Assembly (NCBI GenBank): GCA_036429605.1
Contig: JAVFKD010000002.1
Coordinates: 1,426,001-1,490,000, forward strand
From: Cladobotryum mycophilum
Taxonomy: Eukaryota; Ascomycota; Sordariomycetes; Hypocreales; Hypocreaceae
Length of the DNA: 64,000 nt
Direction: 5' to 3'
The notes under the pieces are model-generated. The model worked only from the letters and a program-made list of their open reading frames with translations. It was not told where the DNA came from and made no database searches. Of this stretch, positions 45,831 through 57,441 are shown one piece after another. How positions within the stretch are numbered: position 1 is the stretch's first letter; each line of letters begins with the position of its first letter. A program made the position numbers and the translations under genes.

Positions 45831-46900
45831 TCTCGAGTCTGAAAATCTGAGGCTGGTCTGTGTGCCGAGTGTGTAAAACGAAAAAAACTGTTTGACAGTG
45901 TTGCCTACATCTTCTCTCATCACATTATTTCATGTTATTCTTGGGGATTTCCCCAGTGTGTTAGTAGCATCAACCTCTTTTTTTAACATTAATTGAATAT
46001 CGACCATTTATTGTCGGAACACACCATGATACCTATCTTAGCATCTCTTTGTTCAACAGCTGAGTGAAATAAAATCGTGTCGTCGGTAGTAAGAGCACCA
46101 AGTCTCTTTACTCTGACAATTGCTTTCGTTCCGGTTAATGCCTCATGGTTCCTCTTATTACCCGTGTTTGTTCTTGTTACCGGTGATTATTCTCGTTACC
46201 GATGTTTGCTCTCATTATCCGTAGTTCCCTGTTACTCTTGGTTTCAATTACACTTGTATTATTTATAGATTCCATCATCCAAGCCAACCTTATAGAGTGT
46301 TTTCATCACATCTTAGCGTCCTTTGCATCGACAGCTCATCGTGGTCCACATTCAATAGATACGATAATACGATCATGCACGGCGCGAGAATAAGAACCTA
46401 CGAAAAACACTTCCGAACAATGGATCCATTTTATGCAGGCACATGCTCCCGCCACGTTCCCGCCCAACCTAATCAGGAAATGGCTTCAGGAAATTTTGTG
46501 CCCACTAAGCCTATATAGGGATAGTTCGTCGATGGTACCTGACAGAAAATAGAACAAGGCAAGACCGGACTCTTTCTGCGCTCAATTTGCCTGTGGCCTT
46601 CCACCTTCCCTTCCCCGAGACTGTCTCCTTCCATTTCATTTCATTTCGTCAATTCTCGTTCTTTCCTTTTGCAAAAACCCTCATTTCGGTTCTGTCACGG
46701 CTACTCCAGAGCTGCAGCAAACACATTCCTTTGTTTCATTTTCGCTGCCCGCATTAGACGTGGCTGTTCATTCATTCATTTCGTGTGATTGATTCACATT
46801 TCTTCAGGCCCTGGTCCTGGTCCATCGTTTTAACTCCTCCCTCCAAGCGGGTCGATTTTATCCACATTCTCTTGGTTGCATAAAAAAGGATTGGTTCACG
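45831..46900. other. Long 5' region of the GPI-type secreted protein gene
   Basis: No gene seen. A degenerate tandem repeat (46148-46240) and then a CT-rich, 5'-UTR-like stretch from about 46570 to 46880 are present. Confidence 0.5.
46148..46240 (+). repeat. Degenerate tandem repeat, period about 19-22 bp
   Basis: Four imperfect units share the core TcGTTACCgGTGTTTG with drift between them. It is upstream of a secreted-protein gene. Weak similarity; could be chance in a CT-rich region. Confidence 0.35.
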
Positions 46901-47716
46901 ATGAAGTGCATTCACAGTGTCTTATCCGCCGCCAGTGCGCTCGTATTTGCACAGCAAGCACTCTCTGTCGCTGTTACGCCTCGAGGCAGCAGCGGTCTAA
47001 AGACTGTCTGGGCGACTCCGCACGATAGCTATTCTTCTTCTATTGGTGTGAGCGGTTGCAAGATCAACACCGATCGCGTTGCGTACTGGCCGGAGCCTGT
47101 GGACTGCAATAATATCTGTGTCAGCCTGCAGTACGAAGATCGCAAGATCTACCTTCTCCGCATCGACCAGTCGCAAGGAGCCCACGATTGCAGTTTCAGC
47201 GCCTGGAATTATCTCTACACGGGCTACCCAGCGACCGAGAAACCCGTCGCCGGCGGTGCGATTGCGATGCAGACGGAAAACGTCGACCCATCCAAGTGCG
47301 CCGATCTGATCCATACAAAGGACCACAAGCTGCCCCTCAGCGCGGCAAACAGCATGAACTTCCTGGCGAGTTGCCTGGCACAGCCGGATAGCTGGGTTGC
47401 GAAGAATCATGTCCTGTATAACATCCTTGATTCCATTTGCACGCTGGGACATGACGAGGTGTGCACGTTGGATTGGCCTGCGGCAAATCAGCCAAAGTGC
47501 CCGAGTACACTTGGCGTGCCCGTTGCGCTCAAGGGTGATCCGGTGTACAACATTGAATACCCGAGTGGGAAAAAGGTCCTCGCTTCTGCAGGTCCACAGC
47601 CGCAGACTGGTGTCCCTGTAGCAGGACCTGGCGGCAGGAAGAATGATGCGTCAGGACTCAAGCCCGGTGCGTTGTTCTGGGCAGCGGCATTCTCTCTTCT
47701 TGCCATATACCCTTAG
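46901..47716 (+). CDS. Secreted Cys-containing protein, probably GPI-anchored
   Basis: Not assigned to a named family. Single exon, 271 aa. Signal peptide about 1-23 and a hydrophobic C-terminus (PGALFWAAAFSLLAIYP) after a small-residue stretch (NDASG) that suits GPI attachment. The middle, about residues 45-210, contains at least eight Cys and a pattern (SSIGVSGCKIN, WPEPVDCNNICVSL, CSFSAWNYL) resembling fungal secreted proteins with a barwin/double-psi-like fold. That fold is an inference. Likely cell-wall or surface protein. Long CT-rich leader upstream. Confidence 0.8.
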   Translation: MKCIHSVLSAASALVFAQQALSVAVTPRGSSGLKTVWATPHDSYSSSIGVSGCKINTDRVAYWPEPVDCNNICVSLQYEDRKIYLLRIDQSQGAHDCSFSAWNYLYTGYPATEKPVAGGAIAMQTENVDPSKCADLIHTKDHKLPLSAANSMNFLASCLAQPDSWVAKNHVLYNILDSICTLGHDEVCTLDWPAANQPKCPSTLGVPVALKGDPVYNIEYPSGKKVLASAGPQPQTGVPVAGPGGRKNDASGLKPGALFWAAAFSLLAIYP

Positions 47717-47970
47717 ACAGTCCTTGTAGCTTCCTACTAAGGGTCTCTACTCTGGATATTTATGAAACGCGATGAAAATTTGGTTGGGATTATCTTGGGT
47801 AGGGAAGACAGGTTCGGCAGGTTTTGGATGATGATGTATTTAACGTTCACATATACCCCCTTTGTTGTTGATGTCTTATACATTAGGTCAGACTCTGATG
47901 TCTTAAAAATATACTACATGATGTTGCACGATGCTCTATTCTATCCGAAACCATTGAAGAAGATGTCTCG

Positions 47971-49973
47971 TCACCTCGCAGCGTCACATAGCTGTGACGC
48001 AGATGCGTCCAGTCCCTGCAGATGATTCTCGTCACCTGCATTCCCGACCTGGAAGCCAACCGCCATGCCCGAGCCCATATGTACCAGCATATGGCAATGC
48101 AGCATCCATATTCCAGGATTGTCTGCCAAAAAGGAGAGCACCACATGCCCGCGTCTCGGGACAGCAATCGTATCCTTGCGGAGAGGCCTCTCGTTCCAAG
48201 AACCAAGCGTCTCGTTCCTGGGCGTCTTGTAGGGATTGTAGCTGCCGAAACCGCTTCGACCTTCGGCGCGGTAGGTCGATAAAACATTAAAAGAATATCC
48301 GTGTAAGTGAAAAGGGTGAGAACCATCGTCGAGATTGTTCAGAATGAGAATGACTTGCTTAGGCTTCGAGTCGGTGCCGATGAATGGGACAAGCTGGTGT
48401 TTGTCCCACGAGGACCGCGGTTGTGAGAGGAGAGGCTGTGCTTGCGGCTCCCAAGAGGTGCGATTGATAAATCCAAGGGGTTTATTTCCGTAGACTGCTA
48501 GTTCTTCGGTTTTGATGTAAAAGAGGATCATTTCTTCTACAGTTTCGGGGCTTGCTGGCGTTAAGGTTGTGGTGGAGGAGAGATTGGCGAGATTTTGGTG
48601 AGTATGGGTTTCTAAAAGTGGCGCTTTTGGTTGTTTTGCTGCACGAAGAGTTTTTGGAACCACGGGGAATGTATGGTTAGGATTCAAGGCTGGGTTTGAG
48701 AATGCAAAGTTCCTGCGGTTGTTAGAACATCATCCTATTTACTTGGAAGAGAGATACTCACTCATCGTCAAGGTATACACTCAGCCAAGGGTGTTCCGTG
48801 TATGCCTCTTTCCAATCAAGCTCCAGATCAACTCTTTCACCGGGATAGAGAATGCCAACAGAGTCAGATGCCTGTGCGTTGACTGAACAGCCACCATCTA
48901 CTTCGATGGGCCTGAGTGTTGCTCCATCCATCTTTAATGACAGACCAGCTATGGTGCCCGTGTTTACGACCCTCAGTCGTGTCCGGGATGCTCTCTTTTG
49001 GAGCAGAGGCTTCATTTTGCTGAGCTTCCCTGATTTGCATTTAACTGGTCTGGCTGGCACTGCCATGGAGCAGTTGTATCTGCCTTGTCCGTTGACGAGG
49101 ATTGAGTCAGGAACAGGTTCGTTGCCAAGACTGCCTGCATTGGCATACCAGGCCATCACGTCAGTCTGCTTACGATGGAACCAGTCGCCAACAAGGAGAA
49201 GTGCCTCATCGTGCGGGACATGGTGACGGTCGCGGCGAGGCTTGTGAACTACGAAGCCGCCAAACAGTCCATCTCCCCTCTGGAGCTGAGCATGACTATG
49301 CCACCAAAATGTGCCATGCTCATCATGGCCAATTTGGAAGTCATACGTAAAGTTTCCACCGGCGGAAATAGGGCACTGCGTGACACCCGCAGCTCCATCC
49401 ATGGCGTTGTAGCCTTGCATACGCAGGCCATGCCAGTGGAGCGAGACTCCTTCTGTGTCTAGTCCATTATGAACGTTGACCACAATACGATCCCCGGAGC
49501 GAGCCTCAATAGTAGGTCCGGGAAAGTTTCCTGCAGCTCGTTAGCATTTCGGTGTGGAAGCGGACAAGGAACAGCGAAGCTTGCTTACCGTTGATAAGAT
49601 ATACTTGCTTCTCCACTCCGTCCGGAGCTCTTGTTCCCAAGGTAACGTTCCAATCAAATGTAAGCGTGGTGGGCTCCCGCGTGCTGTGCTTCGATGGATG
49701 CAGTTTTATGGCGAGTTGATGATCCTCCAGCTTCGAGAGAACAGCGCGTAGAGCATCCTTGTGCTGAAATCCAAACAGCGAAGACGCAAACAGGCAAAGC
49801 AGGATGGTAAAGACCAGCCAAACAAACCATGTTGCAAAGGGGTTCCGCCTCGGTAATTTGACCGCGTTTGTCAGACGCGCATCTCCTCCCTCGATCTTGT
49901 CCAACAGTTCGTGTTCTTCATCGTTGTGGTGATGGTGGTGATGGTGGTGGTGGTGGTGGTGGCTCTTCATCAT
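47971..49973 (-). CDS. Membrane-anchored multicopper oxidase with N-terminal His12 tail
   Basis: Laccase/ascorbate oxidase/ferroxidase-type enzyme oxidising phenols or metal ions with reduction of oxygen. Exons 49973-49589, 49530-48762 and 48712-47971; introns 58 and 49 bp; 631 aa. All four copper motifs are present: SLHWHGLRM, TFWWHSHAQ, HPFHLHGYSF and HCHMLVHMGSGM. Instead of a signal peptide there is a hydrophilic tail with 12 consecutive His (residues 5-16), an acidic stretch, a basic PRR and one hydrophobic helix (about 46-67), predicting a type II membrane protein with the catalytic part outside or luminal. Start at the double Met at 49973/49970. Substrate class is not decided. Confidence 0.92.
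49926..49961 (-). repeat. CAC/CAT trinucleotide tract encoding His12
   Basis: Twelve His codons (ten CAC, two CAT) near the N-terminus of the multicopper oxidase. Length is probably variable between strains. Confidence 0.9.
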
Positions 49974-51352
49974 CGCGCTTTGTCTCCCCCAAGACCTGCA
50001 TCGAAACACTGCATACCCGCACGATTGTATTTTTCAGGAGAAGAGAAACACCTAGACATAGGGAGTAGGGAGTAGGGAGGCACAGAGCAAACACAGTAGG
50101 AATGCGCTTAGAAATCGAATGGATCCATCCCTTCGCCCCCCCCCCCTTGATCCTTGCGGAGGTGGATAATTACAAGCATTACTTGTATCATGGATTAATT
50201 ATCAAACACATGATAGAAAAAGGAACGGGAAGCCACCCGGATCGGCAACGGATCCCGAGCGCACTCCACTGATTTTACCCCAGCGCCTGTAGGTTTTGGG
50301 GGGTTCCTCAGGTGGTTTTTAGCCCTGGAGAACAACTGGGGCTCCTGCGGGGGACTTTGTTAGTGGTGTGAGGCACTAAAGAGCTCCCCCACACACTGAT
50401 ACACACCAGCACGTTAGGGGCCCTGGGGTCGAAAGGCCACCAAGGTCACCTGCGGAGGCACGCCCACAAGTTCTCTCAACCACTGTAACGCTCTGACCAG
50501 AATCACGCGGTTCGTTATTTAATCACGATTGGTCTTGACGATCCCTGACACTAGACAATCAAGCCCTCAAAGCCCTCATGCACCACCACCAGCCGACACC
50601 ACACCGGCTCTGTCGCCTCCCGTCGTCGGCCATTTAAACGGAGGAAAACGGATGCATGTCAAATCACTGCATCGTGACTCGCGACTTAACTTTCCATGGC
50701 TTCGGCATTTGATACCCGGCATCGCTCACGATTGGCGGCATTGGCACTTTATCCAGGAACAGCAAATGATCTGCCCTGAAGCGAGTGTTTGTGTGTCTGT
50801 TGTCTGTGTCCTTGTTTATTTGTTTATTTACCTTACCTTAAGCTATTTTGCCCGTCTTGCCCTCCCTTGTCTGTCCTCACTCAACAAGTCTCAGCAAGTC
50901 TCTCCCTCTGCCAAGGCAAACAGACGCGCCCATCCAACCAACCGTGGTGTTGCACTACCTGCCGCTTTAGATGACCGTCTCATTATGACCACCAACTCGG
51001 AAATTACACACCTCCTATATTCGCTCATGCAACCGAGAGTGAGAGGGTTCCATAGTGTATCCCTCCCACTGTAACGCAACAGTTGAGGAATGGAGTCACC
51101 ACGTGCGATTGTTTCGGCCGATTTGGCAAATCAGGCCGCCCGAGATGACCATGCGGCCGTAGGGCCTATGCACATTGAATTGACTGTGTGTAATACGGTG
51201 TGCGAGAACTAACCCTCCATTCCATCGACGTGCCTTCCATATATATACTCAGTAGGGTACCAACAACAGTTGCTTGTCTTGTTCTTTACAGAGACTGAGA
51301 CTCTGACATGGATACCATAACCTGTTATTGCTAACCAACACCAACAACCATC
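49974..51352. other. Divergent intergenic region, oxidase/phospholipase C
   Basis: Promoters of both neighbours. Contains a C11 run near 50137-50147. No gene; short frames around 50530-51080 have no support. Confidence 0.5.
51240..51247 (+). promoter_or_regulatory. TATA box of phospholipase C-type gene
   Basis: TATATATA about 106 bp before the ATG at 51353. Position and motif only. Confidence 0.45.
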
Positions 51353-53281
51353 ATGCCTGTCTCACGGTTCGGGACGCCTCTCCTGGCCACCTGGATTTCA
51401 CTCCTCGGCTATGCAACAGCCGGGAGTCTGAAGGATATCGACCATGTTGTCCTCTTCATGCAAGGTACCTGACCAACGCCATATCGTAGGCGAGATGAAC
51501 AAAACAAAACAAAAAGCAATGCTAACCATGGACCAGAAAATCGTGCGTTTGACCACTACTTTGGTACCATGGCTGGAGTACGAGGGTTCAACGACGCCAA
51601 TCTACAGATGAACGGCGACGTTCCTGTTTGGCAGCAGTTGACGCCTTCTGGGCAGAACGAGAAGTATGTGAATCCGTGGTACATCAACTACCTCGGTGGA
51701 AACTGGTCAGAGGCTACCCAGTGCATGCTCTCTGGAAGCAACGCTTGGTATGAGAACCATGTTGCCTTGAACGGCGGCGCAAACGACCACTGGGCCAAGG
51801 ACAACAACCCTGCGAGCATCGGCTTCTTTAAACGCCAAGATTTGCCGCTCCATTTCGCTCTCGCGGATAACTTTCTCGTTGCAGACATGTACCAAGAAGC
51901 TGTTGTTGCTGCGACCAACCCCAACCGAGTCACATGGATTTCTGGCTCCATCAACGTTCCAGGTGGGCCGCAAACTCCAGACCAGGGGGGCAACCCATAC
52001 ATAGACAACAATGCGAGCCCTGGTTGTGATGGAGGCAACTTCAACTGTTACCCTCTCAAGTGGAAGACGACTGGTGAGTATTATGAAGATGCTGGAACAA
52101 ACTGGCAGGTATTTCAGGATACCGACAACTTTGACGACAACGCCTACGCCAGGTTCGAGCAGTTCCAAGACGCCAAGCCGGGTTCATCCTTGTTTCAGCG
52201 GGGGCTGCAGGGGCAGACACTCAACACCTTCTATGAACGAGCGGCAAACGGAACCCTCCCTGAGGTCTCTTACATTGTCGGTCCCATGGAACTCTCTGAG
52301 CATCCTCCCTTTTCTCCCAACGATGGTGCTTGGCTTCAGCACAAGATTGCCCAGGCTGTTCTTGACTCTCCCAAATACAACAAGACGGTTCTCATGATCT
52401 CCTACGACGAAACTGGTGGCTGGTTCGACCATGTGAACCCCTACAAGTCCCCCGACGGAACGGCTGGTGAGTGGATTGACGATCCCTATCACCAAGTGGG
52501 CCACACATTTGCTGGTCCTGGATTCCGTCTGCCTTTCTACATCATCTCTCCCTTTACACGCAAGGGCGGTGTCTATACAGGCCATGCCGATCACAACTCC
52601 CAGATCCTGTTTGTTGAGAAATGGCAGGCAGCCAAGGGTCGAAATGTCAGGACCAACCAGATGGTGCAATGGCGCCGAGATCACATGTCTGATCTCGTCG
52701 AAGCCTTTGACTTTGAGAACCCCGACTACTCCATCCCCAGTCTGCCGAGCATGCCTGAGCCCCACAGAGATGCTAATGGAAATTACGATGGATCTTCGTA
52801 CTGCGAGTCGCGGTACCCTAGCCCCAACCCGCCTGTTCCTTATACCGGCGACGGTGTCGTTCATAACATGTCTACGGTGGTGGAGAAGGGCTTCAAGCCC
52901 ATCCGCGGAAAGTTGACAGAAGGTCGTTTCCTCGTCTTTGAGATGTTCGGCGCAGCCCTCAGCCAGATTGGCGGAAGGTTTGTCGGTCTCAGCAGAGCCA
53001 CCTCCAGCCACGACAGTTATTCGCAGCGCTGGATTGTCCATGCCCTTGAGATTGGCGGCGACGACTTTAGAGTCACTACTTGCAGTGGGCTATATATTTG
53101 CAGCGGTGGTTCGCTGTGCAGCGACCAGAAGAAGGCACTCGTTTTGACCGCCAGCTTCGCCCCGAGCAAGGGATATGCGTTCAACATCAAAGGGACAAAA
53201 GACTACCTCGTCGCCAACGGCAAGGGAGTGTCTGATAAGGGAAGTTTACTACACTGGCAGGTCTACAGTGTCAACTATTAA
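51353..53281 (+). CDS. Secreted phosphoesterase of the bacterial-type phospholipase C family
   Basis: Hydrolyses phospholipid head groups or other phosphate esters outside the cell (PF04185 family, which also contains acid phosphatases). Exons 51353-51464 and 51537-53281 with a 72-bp intron; 618 aa. Signal peptide about 1-22. The start of the catalytic domain, HVVLFMQ|ENRAFDHYFGT, spans the intron and is the family hallmark. Further motifs: YIVGPMELSEHPPF, LMISYDETGGWFDHV, GPGFRLPFYIISPF and HADHNSQILFVEKW. The C-terminal 150 residues form an additional beta-rich domain. The frame is intact, including a G6 run near 51985. Specific lipid preference is unknown. Confidence 0.93.
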
Positions 53282-53962
53282 TCCCGCAGGCCGGGCCTAT
53301 ATTTCTTTTCTTGTGTATACTTTTTTCTTTCTCAACAGTACATACTTTTTAGGGCTACTCTGCATCAATTTTCCTTGTATGCATGGCTGCTGAGTTATTT
53401 CAGCACCGGTTTCTTTTTGTCACTGCATCAATATTAGGAGCATAGGGAGAAATTCATTCCTCGGGGCCTTTGTCATAGACTTTTACCTCTTCACCGTTGG
53501 TTTCTTGTCATTGTGCACTCGGGCTGTTTGGCTCACGGATTTTCCTTGAAGTAGGCCATAGATTGAAGCTGTTAGGGGTCTAGGTAGTGGAATACTATAA
53601 ATATTCTTTAACAATGTTCTCTTTTGAATGGTGCCGTTGCAGCAGAATCATGGACGTAGCTCTCGGCAAGAGGACTCGTCACACTCATGAGCTGATCTAG
53701 CAAGGCCACCATCCATGATGTACATCTCCAAACACAATTTAATTGGCCCAGCTTTGATTGTGAGGGCATGAAAACTTTTATTCTTGGAAATAGTTCATCC
53801 CCTGGCTTACTCGTGGACGTTTTGAGCGCATTCGTAACGGTATGTTGATTTGGGCCATGGTGAGATATTACAGCATTGAAAATAGAACAAAACGACTGAT
53901 CCATTAATGCGTCTATGACTATATCTGACTGCCTTGTATACAAAAATAAAAATAAAGATAAA

Positions 53963-54051
53963 GGCCATGCTCAATTCGAACCCGGCACGTCGCGGTCACG
54001 CCCAAAAAGGAAACGAAGCTGTAACTCCTCTCCTGGAGCGATGGGCGTCGA
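53963..54051 (-). other. tRNA-like/pol III B-box fragment 1
   Basis: On the minus strand GGGTTCGAATTGAGCATGGCC is followed by a T-rich run, as at a tRNA 3' end. The T stem does not pair and no 5' acceptor half exists. It shares the stretch around TTTCCTTTTTGG and GGGTTCGAA with the fragment at 54741-54825. Confidence 0.3.
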
Positions 54052-54740
54052 CTAAGTATATATCAGGTAAGCACCTAACAGTACTATTCAATTGGTGTAT
54101 GGTTGGGTGAGCTACTTCGTTGGATTTGGAGCTGTTTATTTTGACTGATAACCCCTTGCCGTGGGGTAAGATGTGTGGGAAGTAGGTGATGGGTTGACTC
54201 CTTCCTGGGGGATGTTGGTATGCTTGGTACGTGACGATGGAGGCTTTACCTACCGTATCGGGCTGCGTGTGTGCTCAAAGGGGAACTACGGAGATACGGA
54301 GAGTCTACTAGATGCTATCTGTAGACATGGTCCAGAAAAGAGAGGTTGAACATGGGACTTGTAAAATAGTTATATGGAGAAAGGGCTGTCAGTAGAGTCA
54401 CCAAACGCAAAGGCAATGTTGCTCACCTTCCAACCATCGCCAAGACCAGAGACATCTTTTTTTTACCAGTCTAACAGTTGTGAAGTAATATGATTAGTGT
54501 AGATTGCAAAAAAATGGTTGCTTCAGACAGCTTCATGTTTGCAGTGTCAACGTGGGCAGAATGAGGGTGAGAGCAAGATGTGAGCTTTGGCTTCACGGCC
54601 ACCAATGACCTACTTTCCACCATACTAAATACACTCTCGCAATAATAAGCAAAAAAAGATAAAGGCATCAAATTATATATCATTCAAGAAATCGGGCCAG
54701 GCTTGAATCTACCAAGAACTACAAAAAAAGAAGTCATATA

Positions 54741-54825
54741 TAGTTCGAACCACCTACGTTGAGGTCCAAAAAGAAAAGCGAAGCGAATTGATGTCTGAGA
54801 AGCGCCGAAGGGCCTCTACTTATCT
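54741..54825 (-). other. tRNA-like/pol III B-box fragment 2
   Basis: Minus-strand GGTGGTTCGAACTA preceded by a CTTTTCTTTTTGG stretch and followed by a T run. Diverged relative of the fragment 0.8 kb to the left. No complete cloverleaf. Confidence 0.3.
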
Positions 54826-55363
54826 AAATGAGCTACTTTCGCTGAAATATTTTTGTGTTTATTCTAGCTTATATCCCGTAGTTTGCTGGCTTTGTGTGAG
54901 TGGGAGGTTTATTTGACTGGCTTCATGGAGAACTCCGTTTGGAGTTTGGCGATCTCTGGATCTCTACTGTGTTCGGTTTGGCTAGCAGGTTGGTAATTTT
55001 TACGAGTACTGTTTCTCTTACACTATCAATTATATATAGATAAAAAGATTCATTTATTTCGGTATGAAACGAAGAATACGACTCCAAGGTAGTGAGAATA
55101 ACAGAGATTCCATTCGTCGTAGAGGGAATAAGTGCAGTAAAAAAATACAGTCGATTCAATTGCTCTGCTTATTGACACAAGCTCGACAGGCATTCCACTT
55201 ATTATGCTAGTGAAAGGTTGTGGGAGCTCTTTGGTCGCGATAAGATAAATACATTGCCATTCCACTAGATCTTGCAAAAACAAATAAACACCGTGAAGCA
55301 TAACTTGTAATGAATGCTTGATACAAGCCAAAGCGGCCAAGGGAGAAAAAAGAAACTCGAATT

Positions 55364-55446
55364 TGCCGTAACAAGGAATCGAACCTTGGTTTCCAGTGAT
55401 TCACTGGGTCCACAAACTGATGTCCTAACCACTAGACGATTACGGC
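55364..55446 (-). tRNA. tRNA-His(GTG): tRNA-His(GTG) with 11-nt intron
   Basis: On the minus strand, acceptor GCCGTAA pairs with TTACGGC, discriminator A. T arm CAAGG-TTCGATT-CCTTG. Anticodon stem TCAGT/ACTGG (one G-T pair) encloses the loop with anticodon GTG and an 11-nt intron (ACCCAGTGAAT) after position 37. Part of the intron can pair with the 3' stem, as in normal pre-tRNAs. T-rich sequence follows. Confidence 0.93.
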
Positions 55447-56136
55447 TGACATAAACGAGCCGTCTTGGCTTACTCTACACAGATTGCTCGTCTATAGATT
55501 TTACACGTTCAATCTCTCGAACACAACAAGGGTACTGTGAGCTCCAATTATGGTTGTGCCATTGACGGTTGGCTGCAACGCGTATGGTGAATTATTATTG
55601 ATTCAATGGTCTCTTTTTGCGGCAATGTATATTTAGATAAATAAGTAGTTGAGTTTACTATTCATACCTGAAGTTGATATGTCAAGGTTCGCCGCGTTGG
55701 AATTGTTTTGTTCATCGTTCGACGGGCACGCGACCACCACAGCAACGAACATGTCAACAGTTTTCCATTTCTACCCGTTCACTAGAGAAATGTCGCGGAA
55801 CTCTACGGAGCAAATCATCCTAGCAAATAGAAACGAAGAGACTTGTTCAAAGGCGCATGCCAGCGAATTCCAGGGCTTGCTAGCATGCCGAACCACATTC
55901 GTAGAGTTACGTCATTAACTCCAAGCTAGCTTGAGGAGCAGCTCTGTCAATCCAAGGCACCAAGGCGTGACCCTGCTCTTGCGTCACATGAAAACGTCTG
56001 CCACTTTCATATTGAAAATCACTTTTTTCTTTCTGAAAATTCAATTCCTTCTTCAGTTCCTCTTCCTGTATACATTCCATCCCCTAAATCAATTCAATTG
56101 CAAAGCAAAGCTCACGAGTAAGTTTGTCGCATCACC
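55447..56136. other. Intergenic region upstream of OM14-like gene
   Basis: No gene recognised; AT- and T-rich stretch 56000-56090 is probably 5' UTR/promoter. It may include an unrecognised first exon of the next gene. Confidence 0.45.
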
Positions 56137-56801
56137 ATGTCTGTGCTATGACGGTGTCGCTGATGGGTCTCGATTAGTGTCTTACGCCGATATTGCTGCC
56201 AGAGGTGCTAAACAGACTCCCGAGGAGGTAAAGTTGCACTCGTCGCCAGCTTCAATTGACTCGCCAATATGGCTTCAATGGTCCCATGGCTACAAAGATG
56301 ATGAATTTGTGTGTCCTGGAACTAACACTGGTGAAATAGGCTGCTGCCCCTCAGCCGATTGAGATCATCCCCAATGAATCCGCATCCACGGCGTCCCTCA
56401 TCGACGTTGATCTGCCTAGCGTGCACACCGTCAACTCCGAGTTCCTAGAACAGGACATTCAAACAGAAACCCAAGCCGAGCGCGTCAAGCGTGAAGAACA
56501 AGCCGCCAAGATCAAGAAGTCACAAGCCAAGAAGCATGCTAATGGCAAGGCCAAAGAGGCTGATTCATGGCTCGTCGAGCAATTCTCACAGCTGTCAGAT
56601 GGCAGCGCCGGTGCTCTGGCAATCGTCAACCTCGCTGGCGTAGTAGGCGTAACCTCAATCCTCGGATACAAGGCCTGGGGCTTGTACGATAGGAGTCGAT
56701 TAAGCTGGCAAAACGTGGGAGTTGGTGTTGGTATTCTCGCTGCGGTTGGTGCGGTAGAGGCTGTGTTGGGACGCTACCTCTATAAAGGCAAGGGAAAATA
56801 A
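56137..56801 (+). CDS. OM14-like mitochondrial outer-membrane-type protein (start unresolved)
   Basis: Two exons are certain: one open to 56227 and 56340-56801; the 112-bp intron joins TPEE|AAAPQP in frame. The product has SYADIAARGAKQTPEE, then SASTASLIDVDLPSVHTV, a charged Lys/Ala-rich stretch and two hydrophobic segments (LAIVNLAGVVGVTSILGY and NVGVGVGILAAVGAVEAV) before a basic KGKGK end. This layout recalls the fungal family related to yeast OM14, an outer-membrane protein. The beginning is unclear: no ATG lies in frame with exon 1 nearby, and the ATG at 56137 is in another frame. Relatives, as I recall, start at or just before SYAD, where this sequence has GTG. A missed first exon or one-base error is possible. 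Confidence 0.7.
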
Positions 56802-57441
56802 ATCATGAAAGAGGCTGAAATGGGGATTGGTAGTTAGTTATCAGAGCGACGCTTATCGCTTCTCTTCCGTACCACATGGCGCCATGCTTGTTAATATCAA
56901 ACGGTATAATAAAACGAGTGACATTCTCCACGTGCTGTTGAGAAGTCGTGATGTTGGTGCTTGCTTTCTCCAGCCTCCAGTTTTGCCCCTCATCCCATCC
57001 CACCCTCTCCGCGATAACGGTGCGGGACACGACCAATTGACTCGGGAATCTTTCGGGATACGAGTTCAAGAGATAGATATTTAAAGCCCCGGTTCTCCCA
57101 TGTAGTTATTCGATAGTCTCTGCGCATTTTGCATAATCAGTTTACATCAGACTGTCACGGATCTGTTGTGTTGGGCTGCGTGAAAGATAAGGCCGTCGAC
57201 AGATATCACTCCACCACAGTGGGTGACGTCATCTCCACCAACAGCTCAACCATTGGATGCTCCAGATCCTTTACTCACCGGCTGCGCCATCCGATCCTGA
57301 TAACAAAACTCTACGACCCATATATCCTAATATTTAATAGTTTAATCGAAGCATTAATACCGTTCCAACAACATCTACTATTTCGGCCCGTTCCGACCTT
57401 CATCACGTCTTGGTTTGCGACACCAACATCCTCTACTTCAA
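56802..57441. other. Intergenic region OM14-like/GNAT
   Basis: No gene seen; 3' flank of one gene and promoter of the next. Confidence 0.55.

Larger units (their letters stand above)
53282..55363. other. Gene-free 2.1-kb region with two tRNA-like fragments
   Basis: No protein gene supported. Two degraded B-box-containing stretches (53963-54051 and 54741-54825) resemble each other. Confidence 0.5.

Noticed and set aside
52184..53041. Antisense 285-codon frame opposite the phospholipase C-type gene
   Set aside because: Shadow of a clearly coding sense strand; no family features.
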